Part shown: one piece after another, positions 41,287 to 51,178 of the stretch
How the letters are laid out: every line of letters begins with the position of its first letter
Numbering within the stretch: the first letter of the stretch is position 1
Assembly: GCA_030632885.1 (NCBI GenBank)
Contig: DAOVTW010000004.1
Coordinates: forward strand, 1-64,000
DNA from: JAIOSM01 sp023143455
Lineage (GTDB): Bacteria > Desulfobacterota > Desulfobacteria > Desulfobacterales > Desulfobacteraceae
DNA: 64,000 nucleotides
Direction: 5' to 3'
Position numbers and translations under genes: made by a program
Notes under the pieces: generated by a model
The model's input: only the letters and a program-made list of their open reading frames with translations
Told to the model about the DNA's origin: nothing
The model's database searches: none

Positions 41287-43942
41287 TTTGTATACTCCAT
41301 ATTTCGTATATGTTTTTTCTTCGATTAAAAGCTTCTTCTCCACCTTCCATAATAGTAACAATTTGTTTTTGTGTTATAGGATTATCAATTGTACCGCCAT
41401 GAACATCTATTTTATCCTCAGTATATTTACAGGAAATTATTTTTTCACTATCACCCAGTACCGGGATATTGGCATTATGTGTTGCAAATATAAATTGCAT
41501 CTCACCTTTTAATGTTTTAATTGCCTTTATTACATCTTCATAGATAGTTTGATTGTCCAAATCGTCTTCCGGTTGGTCAATTATAAGAACATTTGTTTCT
41601 TTTTGAGCGAGAAGGAACAGTATTAATGCAGTAGCTCTTTGTCCAAGAGAATGGTCTTTAAGTGGCTTTCCATTATACTTAATAGTAAAGCTGTCTTCTA
41701 CTCTAAAGGTTATTAAATCAAGGATATTGTCATCAAATCGTTTTTTTAATTCTGCTAACAAACCCTCACTTATATTTAGTTTTCCGCCAAGATTTTTCAT
41801 ATCTCTATAAATTTCAACAAAATCTTTATAAGTAGATTTAATTGCCGCATATGTCGCCCCTCTTATTCCGCTCCCTTTAAAAACTTGCTGAAGTTTTTCA
41901 TAAAATATATCATTGCGGCCTTTGTATTCAACAGAAATTGAAAGTGAGTTATCGTATTGATTTATCCTTTTTACTTCTTTTTCTAAAACATGGAATTCTT
42001 CGTGCCATAAGTTATTAAGTTCAGAGATTTTATCATTTAATAATGTTGTATATTCTCCTCTCTTTTTTTCTGACCTATCGATCTCTATCAGCTTTAATTT
42101 GGATGTTTCAACCTGTCGATTAAGCTTAAGAAAATTATCCGGATTAAGATTAGGAATGTCTATCTCTCGCTTGATTTTAGCGAAATCTTCTTTTAAGCTT
42201 TCCTTTTTTTCATTTAATTTGGTAAAGATATCTTTAAAGGCAGTGTTATATTTAGATATATTTAATTTTATACCATTTAGCTTATTGAATTCAATCACTA
42301 TTTGTTTAAATAAATTATCAGCTTCAATGAATATTTCTTTATTTTCCTCTGATTCAAAAGTTGTTTTATTGAAAAAAATTGTATACTCATTTATCAAATA
42401 TTCAAGTTCATTGTTAAAATCTGAAATTACACTTATTGATTCCTTGACTTTTGATTCGTCTAAATCAAATCTGCTTTGTTGACGGAGCTTGTCTTCTACA
42501 CCTTTTTCTTTATAAATTTTTAATTGATATTTAGCTTTTTCTTTAGAAGCTTCTATTTCTCGTTTTAATTCATCAAGATTATCTAACTTTTTATAAGCTG
42601 ATACGCTATCCTCAATTTCACATATTTTTTGATTTATTCTTGACTGAACGCTTTCAAGTTTATTCCCAATAAGTTTTTTCACAAGGTCTGCTTCAAAATC
42701 AATATTTTTATTGGAAAGATCTTTTTGCCCAAAATACACAGGGGGCACAAACACTGTTTCTACAGATGGAGCATCAACACGACCATTAGAATCATAAATA
42801 TCTTCTTTTTGCCCATATATTTTTTCTATTCTATATTCTTCTTTATGCTCATTAACAACAGTAACAATAACTTTCCCACCACTTTTTAAAACATGCTCAA
42901 TCAGACTGTTTTTATAATCTCTGTCACTTGCCTGATTGCCAAGAGAAATCCCCAGTGTGTAACGAAGTATTTCCAAAACAGAAGATTTGCCACTGCCTCT
43001 GATACCAATAAAGTTGTTCAGTTCAGGAGAGAGATTTATTTCTATCCGGTCTAACAAGCCACCTTCAAAAGTTATTGACTTAACATAGGCATTGTTTATT
43101 TCCGGTTTCTTCTCTGCAACACGATTCTTTCTATCTGTTAATGAATATTTTACAGCTTCAAAATTATAATCGCCAATTTTAATAAAGGTTTGCTTTTCAA
43201 TTTCATTACCGTTTTCATCCTTTTGCTTACCTGAAACTCCGACTTCATTGAGCTGTTTAGGGTCGGAGCCTTCAAGGAACACAGGTATATTGCCTTCTCC
43301 ATCAAACCATAATGCAAGCTTGTTTTTCAAATCAATTGTTCGTAATTTCTGAAATCCCAATACATTCTTTTTAAAATGTCCATTTTTAGCAATTTGTTGT
43401 ATTCTTCCTCCATCGAGTTCATTGTAGAAACCATTTTTCTTTTCGATATGTGCCATTACAACAAAAGAATCACGGCCTGCCTTTCTGTGTTCTCCTAATT
43501 TATTGAACAAATCAGAAAGGCTGTATTTACATGGAGTATTCTCATTCTCTTGGTTTGCTATGCCCTCAAAAGCTGAATTAAGGAACTGTTCAATAAAATT
43601 ATTATTGTTTTTCACCCAGGATTCATATTGAAAAGCAATTAAGCAGTGAATACCATTGGAACCATCATTAACAGATAATTCAACACCCGCTATCAGACAA
43701 ATGTCTTCTTTAAACGCTTTTTTTCTTAGAGCTTTATACTCATCCAAATCAAATTTATTGTGGTTTGTAATAATTCCAATTCTAACATTATTTTTCTTAA
43801 GCTCTTTGATATATTCTTTTACAAATTCATTATCTTCACCGTCATACTTAAATTCTTTATCTGCTTTTGTATGAAGGTGAAAGTCCGCTTTTAACCAAAC
43901 AGAACCATTTTTAAAAAAACTATTTTCGTTTACCATGTTCAC
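41273..43942 (-). CDS. TrlF-family PHP-SMC ATPase (Ppl-like)
   Basis: The N-terminal about 270 residues form a PHP phosphoesterase-like domain (KADFHLHTKAD, IITNHN, IAGVELSV). Then follows an SMC/ABC-type ATPase: Walker A GIRGSGKSSVLEIL, a long coiled coil, and the signature/Walker B region LGQRATALILFLLA and VLIIDQPEDDLDNQ with an H-loop in FATHNANI. This is the TrlF family; a PHP-SMC single-gene system called Ppl is reported as anti-phage, and I believe this belongs to the same group. It overlaps both neighbours by four to fourteen bases. Confidence 0.82.
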   Translation of the reverse strand: MNMVNENSFFKNGSVWLKADFHLHTKADKEFKYDGEDNEFVKEYIKELKKNNVRIGIITNHNKFDLDEYKALRKKAFKEDICLIAGVELSVNDGSNGIHCLIAFQYESWVKNNNNFIEQFLNSAFEGIANQENENTPCKYSLSDLFNKLGEHRKAGRDSFVVMAHIEKKNGFYNELDGGRIQQIAKNGHFKKNVLGFQKLRTIDLKNKLALWFDGEGNIPVFLEGSDPKQLNEVGVSGKQKDENGNEIEKQTFIKIGDYNFEAVKYSLTDRKNRVAEKKPEINNAYVKSITFEGGLLDRIEINLSPELNNFIGIRGSGKSSVLEILRYTLGISLGNQASDRDYKNSLIEHVLKSGGKVIVTVVNEHKEEYRIEKIYGQKEDIYDSNGRVDAPSVETVFVPPVYFGQKDLSNKNIDFEADLVKKLIGNKLESVQSRINQKICEIEDSVSAYKKLDNLDELKREIEASKEKAKYQLKIYKEKGVEDKLRQQSRFDLDESKVKESISVISDFNNELEYLINEYTIFFNKTTFESEENKEIFIEADNLFKQIVIEFNKLNGIKLNISKYNTAFKDIFTKLNEKKESLKEDFAKIKREIDIPNLNPDNFLKLNRQVETSKLKLIEIDRSEKKRGEYTTLLNDKISELNNLWHEEFHVLEKEVKRINQYDNSLSISVEYKGRNDIFYEKLQQVFKGSGIRGATYAAIKSTYKDFVEIYRDMKNLGGKLNISEGLLAELKKRFDDNILDLITFRVEDSFTIKYNGKPLKDHSLGQRATALILFLLAQKETNVLIIDQPEDDLDNQTIYEDVIKAIKTLKGEMQFIFATHNANIPVLGDSEKIISCKYTEDKIDVHGGTIDNPITQKQIVTIMEGGEEAFNRRKNIYEIWSIQNESY

Positions 43943-44340
43943 ACCACCTTAAACTCAATCCTGGCATCTTTCATCTGCAATGCAGTATTGGTTTTTAATT
44001 GGTCATTGTTATCAAACAAACGATCTATTGTATAGACAGTTCGAAGATATACATATGTTTTACTGGTACCAGTCTCCATCTCCACAGAAAAATTCATGCC
44101 ATCCAGTTTTTCGCTAACAGTCAACTCGTTCTTTTTTTGAATTCCCTGAATATTTTCTAAAATCTGTTCTTCGTTGATTTGTAGTTGGTTACCTACACCA
44201 CCATCCTGGAACAGACTGTTGCCTGTACTGATTGAAAAACTGAAATCCCCATGATTTAACGGTTGCCCTTCAAATATGCCGACGATTGAATTTATAGCAT
44301 CATGCTGGAATTGTTGATTAGGGTCAAAATGGAGTTTCAA
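43939..44340 (-). pseudogene. Chimera of res 5' end and mod 3' end
   Basis: The first 103 or so residues closely match the start of Res (MKLHFDPNQQFQHDAINS, and Walker A as ETGTSKTYVYLRT with G to S). The last 29 residues (TIDRLFDNNDQLKTNTAL onward) are identical to the C-terminus of Mod. The junction is in frame at about 44032. The product cannot act as a translocase. It reads as the scar of a deletion between a first res and a second mod in a tandem duplication. Its start overlaps the preceding nuclease gene, and its stop overlaps the TrlF start, so it may survive to keep translation coupled. Confidence 0.88.
43943..44032 (-). repeat. 90-bp direct repeat (mod 3' end), copy in the chimera
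   Basis: This copy is identical by eye to 48061-48150, in the same orientation. It encodes the last 29 residues of Mod plus the stop. The perfect identity contrasts with the roughly 90 per cent identity of the neighbouring res-derived part to the intact res gene. Confidence 0.9.
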
Positions 44341-45023
44341 TTTGATTGCTCCATATTCTTGGAAAAATCAAACATTAAATGATATAGTTTAATTTCTTTT
44401 TCCTTAACACTTCCATGAGTCGAACAATAAGAATAAGTGAATGTTTTAATAAAATTGACAGATTTTAAATTGTTTGTAGTATTTGCATTTTTAAAATCAT
44501 CTTTTAACAACCTATTAATATTTTTTATATTATCAGCGATGTTCATTCTTGCAACAATAAATCCTATCATGCCATTTATACCAGTGTGAGATAAATATTG
44601 TCCTGTAACAAATCGCATTATTCCATTTTGAATATACTTTGCATTTAAACCCGTCGCTCCAGTTATATTTTGATCGTCCAGTCTTTTACATTCTATACTA
44701 TAATATGAATTACTTTCAATAAATGTATTTTGCGTTGAAATTTTATAGTCCAAAAAACCAATTGCATTTCCATCTTTATCGTATTCAGCCACCTCGCAAT
44801 CAAATATGTAGTATGTTAATTTTAAAATCGCTCTTATTGTATTATTATTTAAATAATTATTATATAAAATATCCCTTATTTTATTTTCATTATTAGGAAC
44901 ACGAACTTTATCTTTTACCATCATCTGATAACAAGTTGTAATTTTTGTAAGAATATTTTTAAATTCTGTTTCATAAATTTCAGGCGAAGAAGCAAATAAA
45001 GAGGCATCGAGTGTGTTATCCAT
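44337..45023 (-). CDS. Putative PD-(D/E)xK-type nuclease of the methylase cassette
   Basis: The start is the ATG at 45023 (MDNTLDAS) with AAAGAGGTG upstream; the frame is open to 45056. The 228-residue product contains ENKIRDILYNNYL, IGFLDYKI and SIECKRLDD, a pattern fitting a restriction-endonuclease fold (E...D...ExK). It is encoded directly after the large adenine methylase and overlaps it by eight bases, so it is a candidate restriction partner. The assignment rests on motif pattern only. Confidence 0.5.
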   Translation of the reverse strand: MDNTLDASLFASSPEIYETEFKNILTKITTCYQMMVKDKVRVPNNENKIRDILYNNYLNNNTIRAILKLTYYIFDCEVAEYDKDGNAIGFLDYKISTQNTFIESNSYYSIECKRLDDQNITGATGLNAKYIQNGIMRFVTGQYLSHTGINGMIGFIVARMNIADNIKNINRLLKDDFKNANTTNNLKSVNFIKTFTYSYCSTHGSVKEKEIKLYHLMFDFSKNMEQSN

Positions 45024-48000
45024 GGTACACCTCTTTACCGGCTTTAAGTATCGCATTCATAAATTCATCAACATCTAAATAAGCAATGGCTTTATGCCAG
45101 AGTTTTTTCTCGTTCGGCTTGATGATATAGAAACCATTTTTTTCAAAACCGCGTATATCTTTTTGAATAAATAATTTCTCAGTGATTTTCTGAGTACCCA
45201 ATGATGCCATTTTATTTAAAAGTTCTTGATTCTTTTTTTCTTGCCATTCGATTATTTGCTTATCAGAGGTATTGTTTGGCACAACTTTAAAAAATATTCC
45301 GATAATATTATTTGTGTGCCATATTTGAGTTTTTAGATGTTTTCCTTTAAATGAATTTTTAAAACGCAATAGATATGTTTTGGCATATTCTTCTAATAAA
45401 ATATCTCGAAATGGAATAGAGGAAAAAAGCTTATCTTCATATCCCCTGTGTCGCATAATTAGGGGGATCGTCACATTAACGGCATAATCAACAAGTGTAA
45501 CTTCCTGTTCATTTAGATTAAAGCTGTTCAATACTTCCTTATTAAGGACATCTACTACCTCCTGTTTTTCAATTTCTAATGAGGAAACATTGGGATTTAA
45601 TAGTCTTTGTTTTTCTTCGTAAATACGCTGACTGATATTTTCAATTTGTTTTATTATTTTTTTAATTTTAGAATTATCAATATAGGGGAATTCCCATTTT
45701 TCTTTGTCATTCACTTGTTGTTCTATCATGATTCCAACAGTAGAGCTTTTTATAAGTATGAAATATGAGAATAATGTTGAATACAACAACCCTGCTAATT
45801 GATAATAGTTAAGTTCATTATTCTTTCCGATTGCTTTGATAGACGTTATTTTATCTGTAAATAATATTTTCCGTTTAAAAGAGATTACAGGAATTGACCT
45901 TAAGCAGGTATCAACAGTTTCTTTTAAAAGTAAAACGGGAGAGGTGAATACTTCCTTTACAATTTTTTCATCTTCACGATAAATATATCCGACACATTTC
46001 TCTGTCCATTTCTCAAGTTGTGGAATAATAAAAAAAGGCTCAATTTGCCCACGTTTTTTTATGTCTAAAAAATCCCACCCAATTAATTCTTCAGTATTAA
46101 TTTTTTTCTTCCCATCTCTTCTTTTTAACCCTTGTTTAACTAAATAATTATTTTTATCACTAATAATATCCTTTATGGTTGCATAATCTTCTTTCAATCT
46201 TTTTATTAAATTGAAATCTAAATAACTCCCGTAAATCAGTACTTTCCAGAGCCAGTCATCGTCCATAAGCTTTTTCTGAATCACCTCTTTAATATCTGGT
46301 CTTTGTAAAACAAATATTTTAAACAAAGAAAAAAGGCGGTTCGGTTTCAAACAAAGGTGGGTTAATTCATTTGAAGCAGTATCTTTCCCATGAGAATATC
46401 TGAAAAAAAGGATGGCAGCAGGGGCAATTGCTGTATCATTTGATTTATTAAAAATCTCTCTTCTCACCGGGGCTAATTCAAAGACCTTATCTAAGAAGAA
46501 ATTGTATAAAAAATATTCTCTAAATTTTTTCGCATTGAGATTATATAATGTTTTACTATTAATAATCAAAGCACATTTTGTCCTCTTGCCACTAAAATCA
46601 CTGCTTCTCAATAAAAAGGCCTGTGCTATTTCTTTATTACTAATGCATATTTCAGTCTCTTCCTTATTTTCTTTTTGTTTTCGTTTTTCAATATATTTCA
46701 AAAACAAATTATCTTGAGATGCACCACCCTTCCATGGAGGATTCCCAATAATGAAATTAAAATTAATTTCATTAAAAATTTTATTATATTCTTTTTTTTC
46801 GTTAAAAAAATCAGCAATATGAAAATTACCATTTTGTATTAAATGAGGAAATTTAAAAGTTTCAATATCTTTTGGTTCTTGATAATCAAGCAGAGCCAGG
46901 TAAACAGAAAAAATTGCCACATTAATAGCATTTGGGTCTTTATCGATACCAAAGACATTATTTTCCGCAAGTTGTTTTAAAACGTGTTTAGTAATTTTAT
47001 TATTGTTTAATTCTTTATATCTTTCAATAATCCGTCTTAACGTTTCAACCAGAAAAATACCTGAACCGCATGAGGGGTCAAGAGTTTTGCAATTATATTC
47101 CTTAGGATTATCCTGAAAATATTTCTCAACAGTCTCCGCAAGGATATAATCCACAAGAAATTTTGGTGTATAATATGCCCCTTTTTCAGCCTGATTTTCT
47201 TTGCCGATAAAATGTTCATACACATTACTGATAAATTCAACAGGAATTATAGAAAAATCGTATATATCAAAAAGAGATTGTTGACTGCTGGATAGTTGAG
47301 TCCCCTTCAATAAATCCTGAAGAACAGTAAATACTTTCTTATCAATATTTTGCAATTCATCATGATTAAGAAGAAAAGCTTCACCATTAAATTTTTCTTT
47401 AAAATACTCAAAAAAATTAATCAATTCTGCCTTATTATCGAAGAGCGTGCAAAACTCATCTTTTGTCCATTTTCGTATTGGTCCATTAAATTTAATTTTC
47501 ACGCCTCGGTCTATCAAATAGCGAACAAATATACATTTGCCAATAAGCGCGTTTGCTAAGGGATCTTTAATATTGTGATCATTAATAAGAATATTGCGGG
47601 CATCTCTGATATTCTTAAGAAGATAAAAATCAACTCGACTCTGCTGTTTAAGTTTATTTTGATATTGCTCTAAAGACTTTCCTGTAACAAGTTCAAAATA
47701 AGAGAAATTATTAAGGTTTTTACTGTCCTCTAATTTATCTAGAACAGATTTGTTTTTCAAATAAGAAAATCCATTGAATATTTCTACGGTATTAGGTTCA
47801 TTAATAATAACAATGGGAGATTCGTTGAAATTCCAAATAGCTTTAAAAAGTTCATTTTTATTTTGGGGTGAATTGTAAAATAGAATCAAAGGCTTTTTAT
47901 CAAAGCAAAAGAATGCATCTGGTTCAAATAGTTTTTCTTCAATTAAGTATTCCAGCCGTTTAGGCAATTTACCTTTCCATTGCCCTTCTTTAATAATACA

Positions 48001-48054
48001 AAGACCATTTTCAGGCGTCAAATTCAATCTGCTATAAATTTCTTTTAAGCCCAT
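45016..48054 (-). CDS. N6-adenine DNA methylase, Eco57I/type IIG-like
   Basis: This 1012-residue protein has a gamma-type adenine methylase core: SAM motif LDPSCGSGIFLVETL near residue 320 and catalytic NPPWKGG near residue 440. The roughly 280-residue N-terminus and the C-terminus of over 400 residues with a TaqI-like specificity region suggest a type IIG or stand-alone modification enzyme. No nuclease motif is obvious within it; the next gene may supply one. It starts two bases after the mod stop, inside the space between mod and res. Confidence 0.82.
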   Translation of the reverse strand: MGLKEIYSRLNLTPENGLCIIKEGQWKGKLPKRLEYLIEEKLFEPDAFFCFDKKPLILFYNSPQNKNELFKAIWNFNESPIVIINEPNTVEIFNGFSYLKNKSVLDKLEDSKNLNNFSYFELVTGKSLEQYQNKLKQQSRVDFYLLKNIRDARNILINDHNIKDPLANALIGKCIFVRYLIDRGVKIKFNGPIRKWTKDEFCTLFDNKAELINFFEYFKEKFNGEAFLLNHDELQNIDKKVFTVLQDLLKGTQLSSSQQSLFDIYDFSIIPVEFISNVYEHFIGKENQAEKGAYYTPKFLVDYILAETVEKYFQDNPKEYNCKTLDPSCGSGIFLVETLRRIIERYKELNNNKITKHVLKQLAENNVFGIDKDPNAINVAIFSVYLALLDYQEPKDIETFKFPHLIQNGNFHIADFFNEKKEYNKIFNEINFNFIIGNPPWKGGASQDNLFLKYIEKRKQKENKEETEICISNKEIAQAFLLRSSDFSGKRTKCALIINSKTLYNLNAKKFREYFLYNFFLDKVFELAPVRREIFNKSNDTAIAPAAILFFRYSHGKDTASNELTHLCLKPNRLFSLFKIFVLQRPDIKEVIQKKLMDDDWLWKVLIYGSYLDFNLIKRLKEDYATIKDIISDKNNYLVKQGLKRRDGKKKINTEELIGWDFLDIKKRGQIEPFFIIPQLEKWTEKCVGYIYREDEKIVKEVFTSPVLLLKETVDTCLRSIPVISFKRKILFTDKITSIKAIGKNNELNYYQLAGLLYSTLFSYFILIKSSTVGIMIEQQVNDKEKWEFPYIDNSKIKKIIKQIENISQRIYEEKQRLLNPNVSSLEIEKQEVVDVLNKEVLNSFNLNEQEVTLVDYAVNVTIPLIMRHRGYEDKLFSSIPFRDILLEEYAKTYLLRFKNSFKGKHLKTQIWHTNNIIGIFFKVVPNNTSDKQIIEWQEKKNQELLNKMASLGTQKITEKLFIQKDIRGFEKNGFYIIKPNEKKLWHKAIAYLDVDEFMNAILKAGKEVYHG

Positions 48055-48056
48055 AT

Positions 48057-49916
48057 CTATACCACCTTAAACTCAATCCTGGCATCTTTCATCTGCAATG
48101 CAGTATTGGTTTTTAATTGGTCATTGTTATCAAACAAACGATCTATTGTAATTACCTTTTGAGGTTTTAGATCAACAATAGTTTTAACAATTTCCTTATT
48201 TATCTTTTCAAGAATCAATACCATTTCAGTATCATTCACAAGATAAAGCCCGTCTTTTTGTTCAATTTTTGCAGTAAGTGAAACACCAGATTTCAAAAGC
48301 AATTCATAGAAAACAGCTTCGAGCTTAGCGCTTTCATTCAACGGCTCTATGTGAAGCTGCAATTGTTCAACAAGCTGCTCTTTGTTATCAATCTTTGTTT
48401 GCCAGATTTTAAAATTTGATTCTTGCAATTTAAAAACCTTAAATCCTAAATCCTGCTTTTTACCATTGTCAAACAAATCAAGTTGACTACCCTGCTCTTC
48501 TTTATTTTTTTTAACGACACGACGAATGCGCTCTTTTCCTATTTCAGCAATGGTTTTATATCCGGCTTTGTAAGCTTCTGATCTTTCATCACATTTTTCA
48601 GGTAGTTGAACGCAGATGAATTTGAGTTTACTTCCATTTTCTCTATTTATATCAAATGCTGCATGAGCGGTTGGACACGATCCTGAAAAAAAATCTAGAA
48701 TTATTGAATCATTTTTATCATTTATACCTTGCGACACAAGTTCCTTAATTATATTAGTTGATTTTGGAAATTCAAAAGCTCTAAATCCAAATATTCTTTC
48801 AATTTCATTGGTTCCAGTTCTAGTATAAATTTTTCCGCCAATAATAGAAGAAAATCCAGTATATTCTTCTTTTAATTCAGACAAAAAAAGCTTTCTGCGT
48901 GGTCTTCCATTCGAATTTGCAGGCCATAATATTTTATTTTCTTCAATTAATCTATTCATTGAATGCTTGTCATATCTCCAACCTAGTATAGGTTTTCCAT
49001 AATTAATTTTTGTTTTAGGATTTATTAGATTATAATGACAATTTGGCCTTTGGCTCTCTGGCAGGATACCCACCATATTTGCGCTTGCCCAATCCCCTCT
49101 TTGATCATTATCAGGGTTTTTATATTGTGATAAATTCCTTTCGCTCCCTCGAATTTTTCTTCCATAACATATAACATATTCATGATCAACAGATGCACCT
49201 GTAATATTTCTGTTATCTTTATTTTGTCTACTTTTCCATACAAATTCAGCAATAAAATTCTCTTCTCCAAAAACCTCATTCATCAAAAGCCGCAAATTAT
49301 GCACTTCATTATCATCAATACTTACAAAAATTACACCATCATCTCTCAAAAGGTTTCTTGCCAGAAAAAGTCTTGGATACATCATAGAAAGCCAATTACT
49401 ATGATAATGCCCACTGTCTTTACTGTTTTTTCTAAACAAACCTTCTCTTGTCATAAATCCGGTTTCGTCTTTATCTCCTATTCTGCTCAAATATTCTTCT
49501 TTACTTTCAGAAAATTTATCCGGGTAAATAAAAGTGTCGTTACCTGTATTGTATGGTGGATCAATGTATATCATCTTAATTTTGCCAAAGTAGGATTTCT
49601 GCAAAACTTTCAAAACTTCAAGATTCTCACCTTCAATAAAAACATTTTCTGTTGAATCAAAATTGATGGATTCATCTTTATAAGGAACCAGTGTCGCAGT
49701 AGTGGGAGATTGCAAAACCCGGAAGGCATCGGATTTGCCTGCCCAGCTTAAAACATAGCGTTCATTTTTAAATTCTATATCCTCGCCTAAACAGGCTTTC
49801 AATTTTTCCCAATCAATCTTGTTTTCTGTGAAGGCTTCAGGGACAATTTCTTTAAGCTTATTCAATTTTTCTTCGGTAATATTTAACGATTTTCCATCCA
49901 TTATGCTTATATCCAT
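48057..49916 (-). CDS. Type III modification methylase Mod
   Basis: This is the recognition and methylation subunit of a type III restriction system, methylating adenine on one strand. The beta-class motif order is seen: catalytic IYIDPPYNTGNDTF near residue 117, then the SAM motif ILDFFSGSCPTAHA near residue 400. The recognition region between them is of normal size (619 residues in total). The C-terminal 29 residues are duplicated in the chimera at 43939-44340. It is the first gene of the 12-kb minus-strand island. Confidence 0.92.
   Translation of the reverse strand: MDISIMDGKSLNITEEKLNKLKEIVPEAFTENKIDWEKLKACLGEDIEFKNERYVLSWAGKSDAFRVLQSPTTATLVPYKDESINFDSTENVFIEGENLEVLKVLQKSYFGKIKMIYIDPPYNTGNDTFIYPDKFSESKEEYLSRIGDKDETGFMTREGLFRKNSKDSGHYHSNWLSMMYPRLFLARNLLRDDGVIFVSIDDNEVHNLRLLMNEVFGEENFIAEFVWKSRQNKDNRNITGASVDHEYVICYGRKIRGSERNLSQYKNPDNDQRGDWASANMVGILPESQRPNCHYNLINPKTKINYGKPILGWRYDKHSMNRLIEENKILWPANSNGRPRRKLFLSELKEEYTGFSSIIGGKIYTRTGTNEIERIFGFRAFEFPKSTNIIKELVSQGINDKNDSIILDFFSGSCPTAHAAFDINRENGSKLKFICVQLPEKCDERSEAYKAGYKTIAEIGKERIRRVVKKNKEEQGSQLDLFDNGKKQDLGFKVFKLQESNFKIWQTKIDNKEQLVEQLQLHIEPLNESAKLEAVFYELLLKSGVSLTAKIEQKDGLYLVNDTEMVLILEKINKEIVKTIVDLKPQKVITIDRLFDNNDQLKTNTALQMKDARIEFKVV
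48061..48150 (-). repeat. 90-bp direct repeat (mod 3' end), copy in mod
   Basis: This is the original location of the 90-bp sequence repeated at 43943-44032. Recombination between the copies would delete the methylase cassette and the res-derived part of the chimera. Confidence 0.9.
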
Positions 49917-50143
49917 TATTTAATATAGCTGTTTGTTTTTTTTAACTTGAATATTGAATATTATCAAGTGAAACTTCTTTTAATGATTATTAATTCAAGA
50001 GTTACGTGTCGTTAATTTACAAAAGCCATGAAATGGAATTACATTATTAAACAAGCAAAATACAAATAGGCATTCTTAAATATATTCATTAATGCTAATA
50101 TAGCCTCCACAAAATCTTGGGGTTAATAAAAGGAGAAAACATA

Positions 50144-50830
50144 GTGTTTGAAGAGTCAAAACCAAAAATATCAAAACTGAATATAATCACAATAATTTTA
50201 ATAGTTCTATTTTCTCTTACTCTATTTTTGCGCCATGAACGTATATGCGCATTGATTTACCCTGCTCCTGTCAAACTATATCGTGCAATACTTGGTGACA
50301 AAACAAAGAATTTTAGAGAGCAAAAATTAGGCAGCAGTCATGTGATTAATTTTCAATTTAAAGAAAATAAAAAATCCCTTGGTGAACTCTATTCGTTGAC
50401 TGATGTTAAATTTATCCCTGAAAATAAAGCTTTACCAATATGGAAAGGTGAAGATAAACCCGGAACCTGGAATCAAAATACAGCTGCCGTTGAAAACATG
50501 CAAAGATTTAGAATCAGGCTTGCCATACCTGTGCCTGATGATAAAAAACTCGAGGACCATACAATAAAGGGAATTTTGCATTTCAAACTAGCCTACCCTG
50601 TTCTTATTAAATACACGGAAAAAATAAGCTCTATCAAGTCAGAGATATGGGAAAAACCTATTTCTGTACACATTTTTTCTAAAAATGAACTAAATGAATT
50701 ATCAAGTTTAACAAATCAAATGATGAAAGTTTGGATTATCTGCCTTGGTCTCTTCTTTTTTCCTGTTTTATTAATATTTTCAAAATATTTGAAAGAATAT
50801 AAAAAAGCACACCCAGCTAAAATTGCATAA
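50144..50830 (+). CDS. Uncharacterised two-TM membrane protein
   Basis: The start is the GTG at 50144, with AAAGGAG upstream; the open frame begins at 50117. The 228-residue product has an N-terminal helix (LNIITIILIVLFSLTLFL), an extracytoplasmic domain of about 150 residues and a C-terminal helix (VWIICLGLFFFPVLLIF) with a basic tail. No family is recognised. It lies between the restriction island and the hyp operon, on the hyp strand. The 227 bases upstream show no recognisable element. Confidence 0.65.
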   Translation: MFEESKPKISKLNIITIILIVLFSLTLFLRHERICALIYPAPVKLYRAILGDKTKNFREQKLGSSHVINFQFKENKKSLGELYSLTDVKFIPENKALPIWKGEDKPGTWNQNTAAVENMQRFRIRLAIPVPDDKKLEDHTIKGILHFKLAYPVLIKYTEKISSIKSEIWEKPISVHIFSKNELNELSSLTNQMMKVWIICLGLFFFPVLLIFSKYLKEYKKAHPAKIA

Positions 50831-50926
50831 GAGGGTTGTATAAAATAGCCTTGATAATCTATACTTTCATGATATTATCAGTTATTGAAAATTTATTAAT
50901 GATTTAAACAAGATAGTGATACGATT

Positions 50927-51172
50927 ATGTGCCTTGCAGTTCCATCAAAAATTACTGAAATAAATGACAATGTTGGGACAGTTGATGTTGACGGCGTTAC
51001 AAGAGAAGCAAGTTTAATGCTTTTAGATGATGTTAAAATAGGTGACTATGTCATTGTTCATGCCGGATTTGCCATAAGTAAAATTGATGAAGAAAGTGCT
51101 GAACAAACACTTTCCGACATGCGTGAAATACTGGCAAACAATGATAAAAACAGGAATACAGAGCCTGAATAA
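50927..51172 (+). CDS. hypC: HypC, hydrogenase maturation chaperone
   Basis: This 81-residue protein begins MCLAVPSKI, with the essential N-terminal cysteine that carries the Fe(CN)2CO unit with HypD. The beta-barrel motif GDYVIVHAGFAISKID matches HypC/HupF. It is the first gene of a hypC-F-D-E run on the plus strand. No structural hydrogenase genes are in the window. Confidence 0.95.
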   Translation: MCLAVPSKITEINDNVGTVDVDGVTREASLMLLDDVKIGDYVIVHAGFAISKIDEESAEQTLSDMREILANNDKNRNTEPE

Positions 51173-51178
51173 TAAAAA

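Noticed and set aside
45016..48054. BREX PglX-type methylase
   Set aside because: None of the other BREX genes (pglZ, brxC, brxL) are in the window; the protein sits inside a type III restriction operon and fits a type IIG-like methylase better.
43943..48150. 90-bp repeats as att sites of an integrated element
   Set aside because: The repeat is the coding 3' end of mod, no integrase or transposase lies between the copies, and the res-mod chimera explains it as duplication plus deletion.
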